The translations under genes were made by a program, and so were the position numbers. A stretch of 18,937 bases of DNA from Halieaceae bacterium UBA4438 (GTDB taxonomy: Bacteria > Pseudomonadota > Gammaproteobacteria > Pseudomonadales > Halieaceae), in NCBI GenBank assembly GCA_002390485.1, contig DGPO01000060.1, forward strand, positions 1 through 18,937. The letters run 5' to 3'. Numbering within the stretch: position 1 is the first letter of the stretch; each line of letters begins with the position of its first letter. Shown one piece after another: positions 7,774-14,103 of the stretch. The notes under the pieces are model-generated. The model saw nothing but the letters and a program-made list of their open reading frames with translations. It was not told the DNA's origin and ran no database searches.

Positions 7774-8461
7774 TCAATCGGGCATCGACACTCTTCAATA
7801 CTTGAGCGGTCAAACCGCTCGACATGTTCGTTTGCAGCTTGCCTCTCCCAGCGAGATCGTCAATCCGCTGCTTTTCTTTTTACTCGTGGTCATTTTATTT
7901 CCCTTGGGGTTGGGGCCGGATCCGGAGCGACTGGCGTTGATGGCGCCCGGTATTTTGTGGGTTGTGGCCTTACTGGCGAACCTCATGATTTGCATGCGGC
8001 TATTTGTCGACGATTTTGAAGACGGCAGTCTGGAGCAATTGGCGATGGCCAGCACGCCGCTTGCGCTGTCCGTCATACCCCAACTGCTTGCCGCGTGGAT
8101 GACGGGTGGACTTGTGCTGAGTCTCGCCGCACCGTTATTTGGAATGATGTTGGGTTTGCCTGTTTCAGCCGTGCCCGTTTTGGTGGCGAGTTTGCTCATG
8201 GGAACGGCCATCATGTTACTGCTAGGAGCGGTGGGTGCCGCACTCACCGTGGGCGTGCGCCGGGGTGGCATACTGCTCGCCCTGCTGATCTTGCCGTTGT
8301 ATATACCGGTACTCATCGCGGGCACGCGTGCACTCGACGAGGCGCTGCACTCAGGTGACCCGGTGGTTGCGCTGGCCTTTCTCGGTGCCGGCGTGACTGG
8401 CGGGCTTTTGCTGGCGCCGCTGGCGATTGCCGCTGGGCTCAGAGTGTCTTTAGAGCTGTAA
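7766..8461 (+). CDS. ccmB: Heme exporter protein CcmB
   Basis: 231 residues, highly hydrophobic with about six membrane segments. The N-terminus has the family pattern LASPSEIVNPLLFFLLVVIL and LFPLGLGPDPERLALMAPGI, followed by VDDFEDGSLEQLAM, a conserved cytoplasmic loop of CcmB. The C-terminus ends LLLAPLAIAAGLRVSLEL, also typical. CcmB is the membrane partner of CcmA in the CcmABCDE assembly. The start is GTG 7766, 8 nt inside ccmA; no ATG lies near, and the family N-terminal motifs begin soon after this start. After its TAA (8459-8461) the tight gene packing breaks for 39 bp before ccmC. A seven-codon open frame starts on the last base of the stop (see findings). Confidence 0.95.
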   Translation: MTDQSGIDTLQYLSGQTARHVRLQLASPSEIVNPLLFFLLVVILFPLGLGPDPERLALMAPGILWVVALLANLMICMRLFVDDFEDGSLEQLAMASTPLALSVIPQLLAAWMTGGLVLSLAAPLFGMMLGLPVSAVPVLVASLLMGTAIMLLLGAVGAALTVGVRRGGILLALLILPLYIPVLIAGTRALDEALHSGDPVVALAFLGAGVTGGLLLAPLAIAAGLRVSLEL

Positions 8462-8500
8462 TGACCCCCATTTCTGACGTTTAACGGATATACTCATCGT

Positions 8501-9235
8501 ATGTGGCGCATTATTCATCAATTTGGATCTCCCCCTTGGGTTTACCGGTTTTGTGACCGGGTGATTCCTTGGTTACTGCCCTTGACCGCGGTTGCGTTAA
8601 TCGTCGGCAGTGCTTGGGGTTTGCTGTTCGCGCCAACGGATTACAAGCAGGGAGATTCTTACCGCATTATTTACATTCATGTGCCTGCTGCGGTTGTGTC
8701 ACTGGCCGGTTACTACATTATGGCGTTTGCGGGTTTAGTGAGTCTGGTTTGGCGCATTAAACTGGCCGATCTCGCGATGAGAGCAGCTGCACCGATTGGC
8801 GCGGCGTTTACTGCAGTAGCGCTAATCACCGGCGCTATTTGGGGCAAGCCCACTTGGGGCGCTTGGTGGGTGTGGGATGCTCGCGTGACATCGATGCTCA
8901 TTTTGTTTTTTTTATACGTGGGTGTCATCGCGCTGTTTGAGGCCTATGACAATAAAACAATCGCAGCGCGCGCCTGCGCGATATTGAGTTTGGTTGGAAC
9001 CGTTAACATCCCCATTATCTACAAGTCTGTTGATTGGTGGTATTCGCTGCATCAGCCGGCGTCGATTAAGTTTACGGGCAGCTCGGCCATCGATGCGTCG
9101 ATGCTGTACCCCTTACTCGGAATGATCGTGGCGTTCTATGCGTTGTTTGCACTGCTCATGATGCTTAATCTCAAACAGTCACTGACGTCGGAGTATGCGC
9201 AGTCCAATTGGTTGATCAAAAGGATAACGACCTAG
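8501..9235 (+). CDS. ccmC: Heme exporter protein CcmC (WWD heme-handling protein)
   Basis: 244 residues, six predicted membrane helices. The tryptophan-rich periplasmic heme motif WGAWWVWDARVTS lies at 119-131, flanked by histidines H60 (IIYIHVPAA) and H184 (YSLHQPAS), the positions that ligand heme in CcmC proteins. CcmC loads heme onto the histidine of apo-CcmE, helped by CcmD, in the inner membrane and periplasm. The start is ATG 8501. The 39-bp spacer upstream contains no good Shine-Dalgarno and a TATACT sequence (8489-8494) without a matching -35. Two bases separate its stop from the ccmD ATG. Length and motifs are normal for the family. Confidence 0.96.
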   Translation: MWRIIHQFGSPPWVYRFCDRVIPWLLPLTAVALIVGSAWGLLFAPTDYKQGDSYRIIYIHVPAAVVSLAGYYIMAFAGLVSLVWRIKLADLAMRAAAPIGAAFTAVALITGAIWGKPTWGAWWVWDARVTSMLILFFLYVGVIALFEAYDNKTIAARACAILSLVGTVNIPIIYKSVDWWYSLHQPASIKFTGSSAIDASMLYPLLGMIVAFYALFALLMMLNLKQSLTSEYAQSNWLIKRITT

Positions 9236-9237
9236 CC

Positions 9238-9429
9238 ATGCAGTTTGATTCGTTCGCCGCAGCAGTAACAATGGGAGGGCACGGCGGTTTTGTTTGGGCG
9301 GCTTACGCCATTACGTCCGTCGTGATTCTCGTGATGATCGTGCGTCCAGTGCTGAGTACCCGATCCATGCAGGACACGATTCAGCGAGAGTTCGAACGTA
9401 AACAGGCTCATGAAAAGGATGCTTCCTAG
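9238..9429 (+). CDS. ccmD: Heme exporter protein CcmD (small membrane adaptor)
   Basis: 63 residues from ATG 9238, the usual size for CcmD. The conserved signature MGGHGGFVWAAYAIT (12-26) leads into a single membrane helix to about residue 36. A charged cytoplasmic tail follows (TIQREFERKQAHEKD). CcmD stabilises the CcmC-heme-CcmE complex and is needed for release of holo-CcmE. The frame is open further upstream inside ccmC, but the family-like N-terminus MQFDSFAAAV and its position 2 nt after the ccmC stop support 9238. Its stop/start junctions on both sides share the same 12 bases, CCTAGCCATGCA. Confidence 0.95.
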   Translation: MQFDSFAAAVTMGGHGGFVWAAYAITSVVILVMIVRPVLSTRSMQDTIQREFERKQAHEKDAS

Positions 9430-9431
9430 CC

Positions 9432-9875
9432 ATGCACCCCAAGCGAAAACAGCGTCTTATTCTGGCCTTGGTCGTCGTCGTATTATCCAGCGCCACGATT
9501 GGTCTCATCACCTACGCACTGAGCGGCAACATTAATCTATTTTACTCCCCGTCAGAGGTTGCGGCGGGTGAGGCGCCGGTAGATCGTCAGATCCGTGTGG
9601 GCGGGATGGTCGTCGAGGGCAGTGTTGAACGCGCGAGCGATCGCTTGGAGACCCGCTTTGCGGTGACGGACTATGCCCACGTGATCACCGTATCGTACGA
9701 CGGCATTCTTCCCGACTTATTCGCTGAGGGTGAAGGGGTTGTTGCCACCGGGTTCCTAGGCCGAGATGGCACCGTAACCGCGACTGAAGTGCTGGCAAAG
9801 CACGATGAGAACTACATGCCCCCTGAAGTTGCCGAGGCGCTCGAGAATGCTCGCGCTACGGCGGTGCAACCGTGA
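9432..9875 (+). CDS. ccmE: Cytochrome c-type biogenesis heme chaperone CcmE
   Basis: 147 residues. A short basic cytoplasmic start (MHPKRKQR) precedes a membrane anchor at about 9-30 and a periplasmic OB-fold domain. The covalent heme-binding motif LAKHDENYMPPEV has H124 as the heme-attaching histidine, with Y128 as the usual axial ligand, and IRVGGMVVEGSV is the expected first strand. CcmE receives heme from CcmC and hands it to the CcmF/H/I lyase. The ATG lies 2 nt after the ccmD stop. The stop overlaps the ccmF GTG as GTGA (9872-9875). The C-terminal tail after the heme site is short and standard. Confidence 0.96.
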   Translation: MHPKRKQRLILALVVVVLSSATIGLITYALSGNINLFYSPSEVAAGEAPVDRQIRVGGMVVEGSVERASDRLETRFAVTDYAHVITVSYDGILPDLFAEGEGVVATGFLGRDGTVTATEVLAKHDENYMPPEVAEALENARATAVQP

Positions 9876-11845
9876 TACCTGAAGCCGGACAGCTGTCACT
9901 GATTATTGCGCTCTGCCTTGCGTCGCTCCTTGCCGTGGTGCCCATGGTTGGCGCATGGCAAGGTCAACGCTGGGCGATGAACATGGCGCCCAGTCTTGCA
10001 GCAGGTCTTTTTGTGTTTTTGACAATCGCTTTTCTGTGCCTGGTGGTGGTTTTTTTACAAGACGATTTTTCGGTCAAGGTCGTGGCGAGCAACTCGAACT
10101 CCTTGCTACCCCAGATCTACAAATTTTCCGCGGTGTGGGGTAACCACGAGGGCTCCCTCTTGCTCTGGGTGTGGATATTGGGCGCTTGGGCGTTGGCAGT
10201 ATCGCTTGCCAGCCGCGGGCTGCCGCTGGTGGTGCTGGCGCGAGTACTCAGCATCCTTGGCGTGATCGGTGTTGGTTTTATCGCGTTTTCGCTCTTTACA
10301 TCGAATCCTTTTGAACGACTACTGCCAGGCGTCGCTGCCGAGGGCAATGATCTCAATCCATTGCTACAGGATCCAGGACTGATTATTCATCCGCCACTGC
10401 TCTACATGGGCTACGTGGGTTTGGCGGTTCCGTTTGCGTTCGCAGTGGCGGCACTACTTGGCGGACGTCTGGACGCATCTTGGGCGCGGTGGTCACGTCC
10501 ATGGACCAATGTCGCTTGGGCGTTTTTGACGCTGGGGATCATGCTTGGCAGTTGGTGGGCGTATTACGAGTTAGGTTGGGGTGGCTGGTGGTTTTGGGAT
10601 CCGGTTGAAAATGCATCCTTCATGCCTTGGCTAGTGGGGACCGCACTTATCCACAGTTTGGCGGTGACTGAAAAGCGTGGGCTGTTTAGGTCGTGGACCG
10701 TTCTTTTGGCCATCTCCGCATTTTCGCTGTCGCTACTGGGTACGTTTTTGGTGCGTTCAGGCGTGCTGACTTCCGTTCACGCGTTCGCCGCAGATCCCGA
10801 ACGGGGACTGTTCATCTTGGTGTTTTTAGTCTTGGTGGTGGGCGGTTCACTGACGCTTTTTGCATTCAGAGCGCCCTCGGTGGCAAGCCCGATTAGCTAT
10901 GAGCTTGAGTCCCGCGAGTCCCTACTGTTAGTCAATAACCTCATTTTTGCGGTCTCGGCGATTGTTGTTTTACTCGGAACGTTGTTCCCGCTGTTAATGG
11001 ACGCGCTTGGGCAAGGCAAGTACTCCGTTGGTCCCCCTTACTTCAATGCGGTGTTCGTGCCAGCCATGGCCTTAGTTGCGCCCTTTATGGCGGTGGGGCC
11101 GATATCGCGATGGAAGCGTGACTCAGCGACGCGTTGGATCAGCGAGCTTGGTTTTCCCGCGTTAGTCTGTGTGATTGTCGCGGTGGTGGTGCCTTACTTG
11201 GGTATCGGTCGACTCAACGTTTGGGCGTGCTTGGCTGTGTTGCTGTCGGGCTGGGTTATATTGGGGCTGATTCGTGATCTGCAACAAAGGACGCGCGGTG
11301 TGACGGATGTGCGAACCTTTATGAGGCGTCTTACACCCTCTTATCTTGGCATGTTTACCGCGCATTTCGGTTTTGCCCTCACCATTACCGGCGCTGTTTT
11401 CGTAACGCAGTTCAGTGCCGAACGCGACTTGCGAATGGAGGCGGGGGACAGTGTCTCGCTGAATAACTACAGCTTCACGCTTGAAGAAGTAACCGTTGTC
11501 GAAGGACCTAATTACAGTGCCGACCGAGGGGTTTTTTCCGTTACTCTTGATGGAGAAATGTTCACAACAATGATGCCCGAAAAGCGACGTTATGTGGCCA
11601 GCGGTCAAATTATGACCGAGGCGGCCATTGATGCGGGCGTGATGCGCGATTTGTACCTCGCGCTGGGTGAGCCTTTGGGGGATGGTGCTTGGTCGGTTCG
11701 TGTGCAGCACAAGCCGATGATTCGCTGGATTTGGTTCGGTGCCTTACTGATTGGGCTGGGAGGTCTGACCACAAGCCTGGACCGTCGTTATCGGCGCGGT
11801 CGCACCGCAACGGTGCCGCAGGAGACCGTCGGACTTGCTACTTAA
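9872..11845 (+). CDS. ccmF: Heme lyase subunit CcmF
   Basis: 657 residues, many membrane helices. The WWD heme motif GWGGWWFWDPVENASFMPW spans 235-253. Four key histidines are present: H173 (IIHPPLLYMGYVG) and H303 (TSVHAFA) flank the periplasmic heme site, and H261 (ALIHS) and H498 (TAHFGFAL) match the pair binding the transmembrane b-type heme. From memory, the first three share numbering with E. coli CcmF and the fourth is shifted by a few residues. WGNHEGSLLLWVWILG (89-104) is another family hallmark. CcmF transfers heme from CcmE to the apocytochrome together with CcmH and CcmI. The start is GTG 9872, overlapping the ccmE stop, as no ATG precedes the conserved N-terminus. The 3' end overlaps ccmG by 11 nt. 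Confidence 0.97.
   Translation: MIPEAGQLSLIIALCLASLLAVVPMVGAWQGQRWAMNMAPSLAAGLFVFLTIAFLCLVVVFLQDDFSVKVVASNSNSLLPQIYKFSAVWGNHEGSLLLWVWILGAWALAVSLASRGLPLVVLARVLSILGVIGVGFIAFSLFTSNPFERLLPGVAAEGNDLNPLLQDPGLIIHPPLLYMGYVGLAVPFAFAVAALLGGRLDASWARWSRPWTNVAWAFLTLGIMLGSWWAYYELGWGGWWFWDPVENASFMPWLVGTALIHSLAVTEKRGLFRSWTVLLAISAFSLSLLGTFLVRSGVLTSVHAFAADPERGLFILVFLVLVVGGSLTLFAFRAPSVASPISYELESRESLLLVNNLIFAVSAIVVLLGTLFPLLMDALGQGKYSVGPPYFNAVFVPAMALVAPFMAVGPISRWKRDSATRWISELGFPALVCVIVAVVVPYLGIGRLNVWACLAVLLSGWVILGLIRDLQQRTRGVTDVRTFMRRLTPSYLGMFTAHFGFALTITGAVFVTQFSAERDLRMEAGDSVSLNNYSFTLEEVTVVEGPNYSADRGVFSVTLDGEMFTTMMPEKRRYVASGQIMTEAAIDAGVMRDLYLALGEPLGDGAWSVRVQHKPMIRWIWFGALLIGLGGLTTSLDRRYRRGRTATVPQETVGLAT
11820..11825 (+). 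promoter_or_regulatory. Shine-Dalgarno that defines the TTG start of ccmG
   Basis: AGGAGA inside the ccmF 3' end lies 9 nt before TTG 11835. It is among the best ribosome sites in the operon and is the main reason for accepting a TTG start, since no ATG or GTG exists at a suitable place. Confidence 0.7.
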
Positions 11846-12353
11846 ACGCTTTTTACCATTAGTGGCCTTCGCGGCCTTGGTGCTCTTGCTGGTGCGCGGC
11901 TTGGCCCTCGATCCTACGGCTTTACCGTCAGCCCGCGTGGGCCAGCCGCTACCCGAGTTTGACCTGCAGGTGTTAGGGGGTGAGTACCGCCGAAGCGCCG
12001 GTCAATGGCACGGTAAGCCTGCGCTGCTTAATGTTTGGGCAACATGGTGTTTCTCTTGCCGCGTAGAGCATCCCTACCTGCTCGATTTAGCCGAGAGCGG
12101 GGTGACGATTTACGGCCTAAATTATAAGGATGATCCGGCGAAAGCACTCACATGGCTTGAGGAGTTGGGGAATCCCTACGCCGAAACAGTTGTGGATATT
12201 GACGGTGATTTTGGTTTTGATTTAGGCGTGTACGGTGCACCGGAAACCTATGTCATTGACGCTGCGGGAACGGTGCAATATCGGCACGTGGGTGTGGTCG
12301 ATGAACGGGTTTGGACCGAACAGCTGGCACCCTTCTTCGGGGGTGGATCATGA
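11835..12353 (+). CDS. ccmG: Thiol:disulfide interchange protein CcmG (DsbE)
   Basis: 172 residues. An N-terminal membrane anchor at about 5-24 tethers a periplasmic thioredoxin fold. The active site is WATWCFSCRVEHP with C72 and C75, followed by YGLNYKDD (93-100), LGNPYAET (111-118) and GVYGAPETYVID (131-142) with the cis-proline P136. These elements are CcmG-specific. It reduces the disulfide of CcmH and/or the apocytochrome, using electrons from DsbD or CcdA. The start is TTG 11835, 11 nt inside ccmF and supported by AGGAGA at 11820. Starting later would cut the membrane anchor. The residue after the first cysteine is Phe where E. coli has Pro. The stop overlaps the ccmH start as ATGA (12350-12353). 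Confidence 0.94.
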   Translation: MLLKRFLPLVAFAALVLLLVRGLALDPTALPSARVGQPLPEFDLQVLGGEYRRSAGQWHGKPALLNVWATWCFSCRVEHPYLLDLAESGVTIYGLNYKDDPAKALTWLEELGNPYAETVVDIDGDFGFDLGVYGAPETYVIDAAGTVQYRHVGVVDERVWTEQLAPFFGGGS

Positions 12354-12814
12354 AATTATTCCGCTGGTTATTACTGAGCGTCGCTCTGTGCTCTGCGGTA
12401 GCATGGGGTGTCATTGAGACCTATGAGTTTAGTTCGCCTGCGCTTGAGGCGCGTTACAAAGCCTTAAGTCAGGAACTTCGATGCCCTAAGTGTCAAAACC
12501 AAAATATTGCCGATTCTAATGCGCCGATTTCTCGTGATTTGCGTGCGATCGTCCACGAAAAGCTCGAAACCGGCGCCACCGACAGTGAAATTATCGATTT
12601 TTTGGTTGATCGCTACGGCGAGTTTGTTCGATACCGTCCCGGATTAGACCGCAATACCCTGTGGCTCTGGTCGGCCCCACTGATTTTGTTATTAATGGCG
12701 ATGGCGGTTGTGCTGTTACAGATTCGCAGAGATCGCGCCAGTGCGATGTCGCCTGTTCAGGAGGCGCGTGCCGAGGCACTGCGTCAAAAGTTTCAGGACG
12801 AGGGGTCGCAGTGA
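12350..12814 (+). CDS. ccmH: Cytochrome c-type biogenesis protein CcmH (CcmL, apocytochrome thioreductase)
   Basis: 154 residues from ATG 12350, which overlaps the ccmG stop. A signal peptide or first helix lies at about 3-20 (LFRWLLLSVALCSAVAW). The redox motif LRCPKCQNQNIADSNAP is at 43-59 with C45 and C48. DSEIIDFLVDRYGEFVRYRP (78-97) is the characteristic CcmH helix, and a membrane helix at about 104-124 anchors the domain facing the periplasm. CcmH keeps the CXXCH cysteines reduced and presents them to CcmF. It corresponds to the N-terminal half of the fused E. coli CcmH; the TPR half is the separate next gene. It ends in a charged tail, AEALRQKFQDEG. The stop overlaps ccmI as GTGA. Confidence 0.95.
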   Translation: MKLFRWLLLSVALCSAVAWGVIETYEFSSPALEARYKALSQELRCPKCQNQNIADSNAPISRDLRAIVHEKLETGATDSEIIDFLVDRYGEFVRYRPGLDRNTLWLWSAPLILLLMAMAVVLLQIRRDRASAMSPVQEARAEALRQKFQDEGSQ

Positions 12815-14001
12815 GCGATTTAATGCTGATTACAGCAGGGCTTTGTGGGCTTGCAGCACTGTTCCTGCTGGTTCTTCCTCGGTTTTGGACACGGCGTGTC
12901 GAAGGGGACTCAGTGGACGATTGGTTGTCTGTGCGCCAAGCGGAAACCGATGACGCCTCCTTGCTAAATGATGCTCAACTGAGAGCCTGGGACGATAAAG
13001 ATCAAAAGGGTGACGATCTTGTGGTCCGTGGCGCAAGCCAGCGTTGGGGTTATCAGGTTGCGCTTGCCTGCCTGCTTGTCGCCGTTACGGTAGCGCTATA
13101 TGGCCGACTGGGTGCCTATGAAGACGTGCAAATTGCACGCGCTATCGCCAGCTTGGAATCAGCCACACCGGACGAGGTGACGACCCTTATTACGCGTATC
13201 GAGGCGCGATCCTCACAACGCCCGCAGAATTTGGATTACCACTCGTTACTGGGCGAATACTACATCGCAACCGGTAATGCGGAAGACGCGCTGCAAAACT
13301 TTGAGGCTATTTTGCTAGAGGCGCCCAATGCGCCGGACGTACTTGGGCGGGCAGCTCAGGCAGAGTTTGTTGCTAACGGGCAAGTTTTGACGCCTAGGGC
13401 GCAACAGCGCGCAGAGCAGGCCCTTGCTTCAGATCCAAGGCAAAAATCAGCCTTGGCAACACTGGCTATGGGTTCTTTTGGCGCAGGTCAATACCTTGAG
13501 GCCATGGGATACATGAGGGTGTTGCGTGATCTCGAAGTTCCGGGGTCAGAGGCGTTTGAGTTAATGCGATCGGCAATTGTCGAAGCCGAGCGGCGTTCAT
13601 CCGAGTCGGTACCAGCCCGTGGAGCGGGGCAAGCTGTAGAACCCGCCGCAAGTTCAGTGAAATTGGGTGTTACGGTCGAGTTGGCAGAGGGCCTGGCGCC
13701 CGAGGCTTACCGTGGGCTCACACTGTTTGTGATTGCGCGTCCAGCGGGTAGTCAGGTGCGAATGCCAACGGCGGTGTCCAAGCAAGAGGTGGTGAACTGG
13801 CCGCTGTCAGTGAGTCTGTCTGACGTAAACAGTATGGCAGGACAGGCACTGTCGTCACTGGAGCGTGTCGACCTGGAAGTTCAGTTGTCTAAAACCGGCC
13901 AGCCTGGGCTTCCAAATGCCTTGCTCACAGGAACATTAAGCGACATTGCTCTGAAGGATTCTTCGGGGGTTGTCGTGACTTTACGAGATAACGCGCAATA
14001 A
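12811..14001 (+). CDS. ccmI: Cytochrome c biogenesis protein CcmI (TPR, apocytochrome chaperone)
   Basis: 396 residues from GTG 12811, which overlaps the ccmH stop as GTGA and has GAGGGG just upstream. The architecture is a membrane helix at about 5-26, a cytoplasmic loop with acidic stretches (DDKDQKGDD), a second helix at about 79-98, then a periplasmic part. TPR-like helices run at about 105-260 (for example YHSLLGEYYIATGNAEDALQ), followed by a variable linker at 262-282. The C-terminal beta-rich domain (285-396) includes RGLTLFVIARPAGS and ends VVTLRDNAQ. CcmI captures the C-terminus of apocytochrome c and delivers it to CcmF/H. The frame is open upstream to about 12661, but that segment overlaps the ccmH membrane helix and is not CcmI-like. 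It is the last gene of the operon. Confidence 0.93.
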   Translation: MSDLMLITAGLCGLAALFLLVLPRFWTRRVEGDSVDDWLSVRQAETDDASLLNDAQLRAWDDKDQKGDDLVVRGASQRWGYQVALACLLVAVTVALYGRLGAYEDVQIARAIASLESATPDEVTTLITRIEARSSQRPQNLDYHSLLGEYYIATGNAEDALQNFEAILLEAPNAPDVLGRAAQAEFVANGQVLTPRAQQRAEQALASDPRQKSALATLAMGSFGAGQYLEAMGYMRVLRDLEVPGSEAFELMRSAIVEAERRSSESVPARGAGQAVEPAASSVKLGVTVELAEGLAPEAYRGLTLFVIARPAGSQVRMPTAVSKQEVVNWPLSVSLSDVNSMAGQALSSLERVDLEVQLSKTGQPGLPNALLTGTLSDIALKDSSGVVVTLRDNAQ

Positions 14002-14020
14002 CCCTTATTTGTATATAGTG

Positions 14021-14049
14021 TTGGCAGATCTTTCTAGGTACACTACATC
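14021..14049 (+). promoter_or_regulatory. Candidate promoter for smc
   Basis: TTGGCA at 14021-14026 (5 of 6 to the -35 consensus) is followed after 17 bp by TACATC at 14044-14049 (3 of 6 to -10). This lies in the 102-bp gap between ccmI and smc. The -10 is poor and overlaps a small hairpin, so support is weak. Confidence 0.3.
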
Positions 14050-14059
14050 TAGTGTTTTT
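14040..14059 (+). terminator. Small hairpin plus T-run after ccmI, possible terminator
   Basis: ACACTA (14040-14045), loop CATC, and TAGTGT (14050-14055) form a perfect 6-bp stem, followed directly by TTTT. It is 39 nt after the ccmI stop and shaped like an intrinsic terminator, but the stem has only two G-C pairs and would be weak. It could attenuate rather than stop transcription into smc. Confidence 0.35.
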
Positions 14060-14103
14060 GATGGGAAGACGGCCGCGATTTCTGCGCCGTAATTTGAGGG
14101 CTG

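Noticed and set aside
7810..8325. A 171-codon open frame antisense to ccmB
   Set aside because: It lies fully inside a clear gene, has no recognisable motif and reads as a composition shadow (Ser/Pro/Thr/Lys rich).
10584..10591. GCTGGTGG, the E. coli Chi sequence
   Set aside because: It simply encodes the Gly-Trp-Trp part of the CcmF heme motif, and Chi sequences differ between lineages, so no function can be claimed.
12661..12810. Upstream GTG start (12661) for ccmI
   Set aside because: The extra 50 residues lie in another frame of the ccmH membrane helix and do not resemble CcmI; GTG 12811 is followed directly by the expected N-terminal helix.
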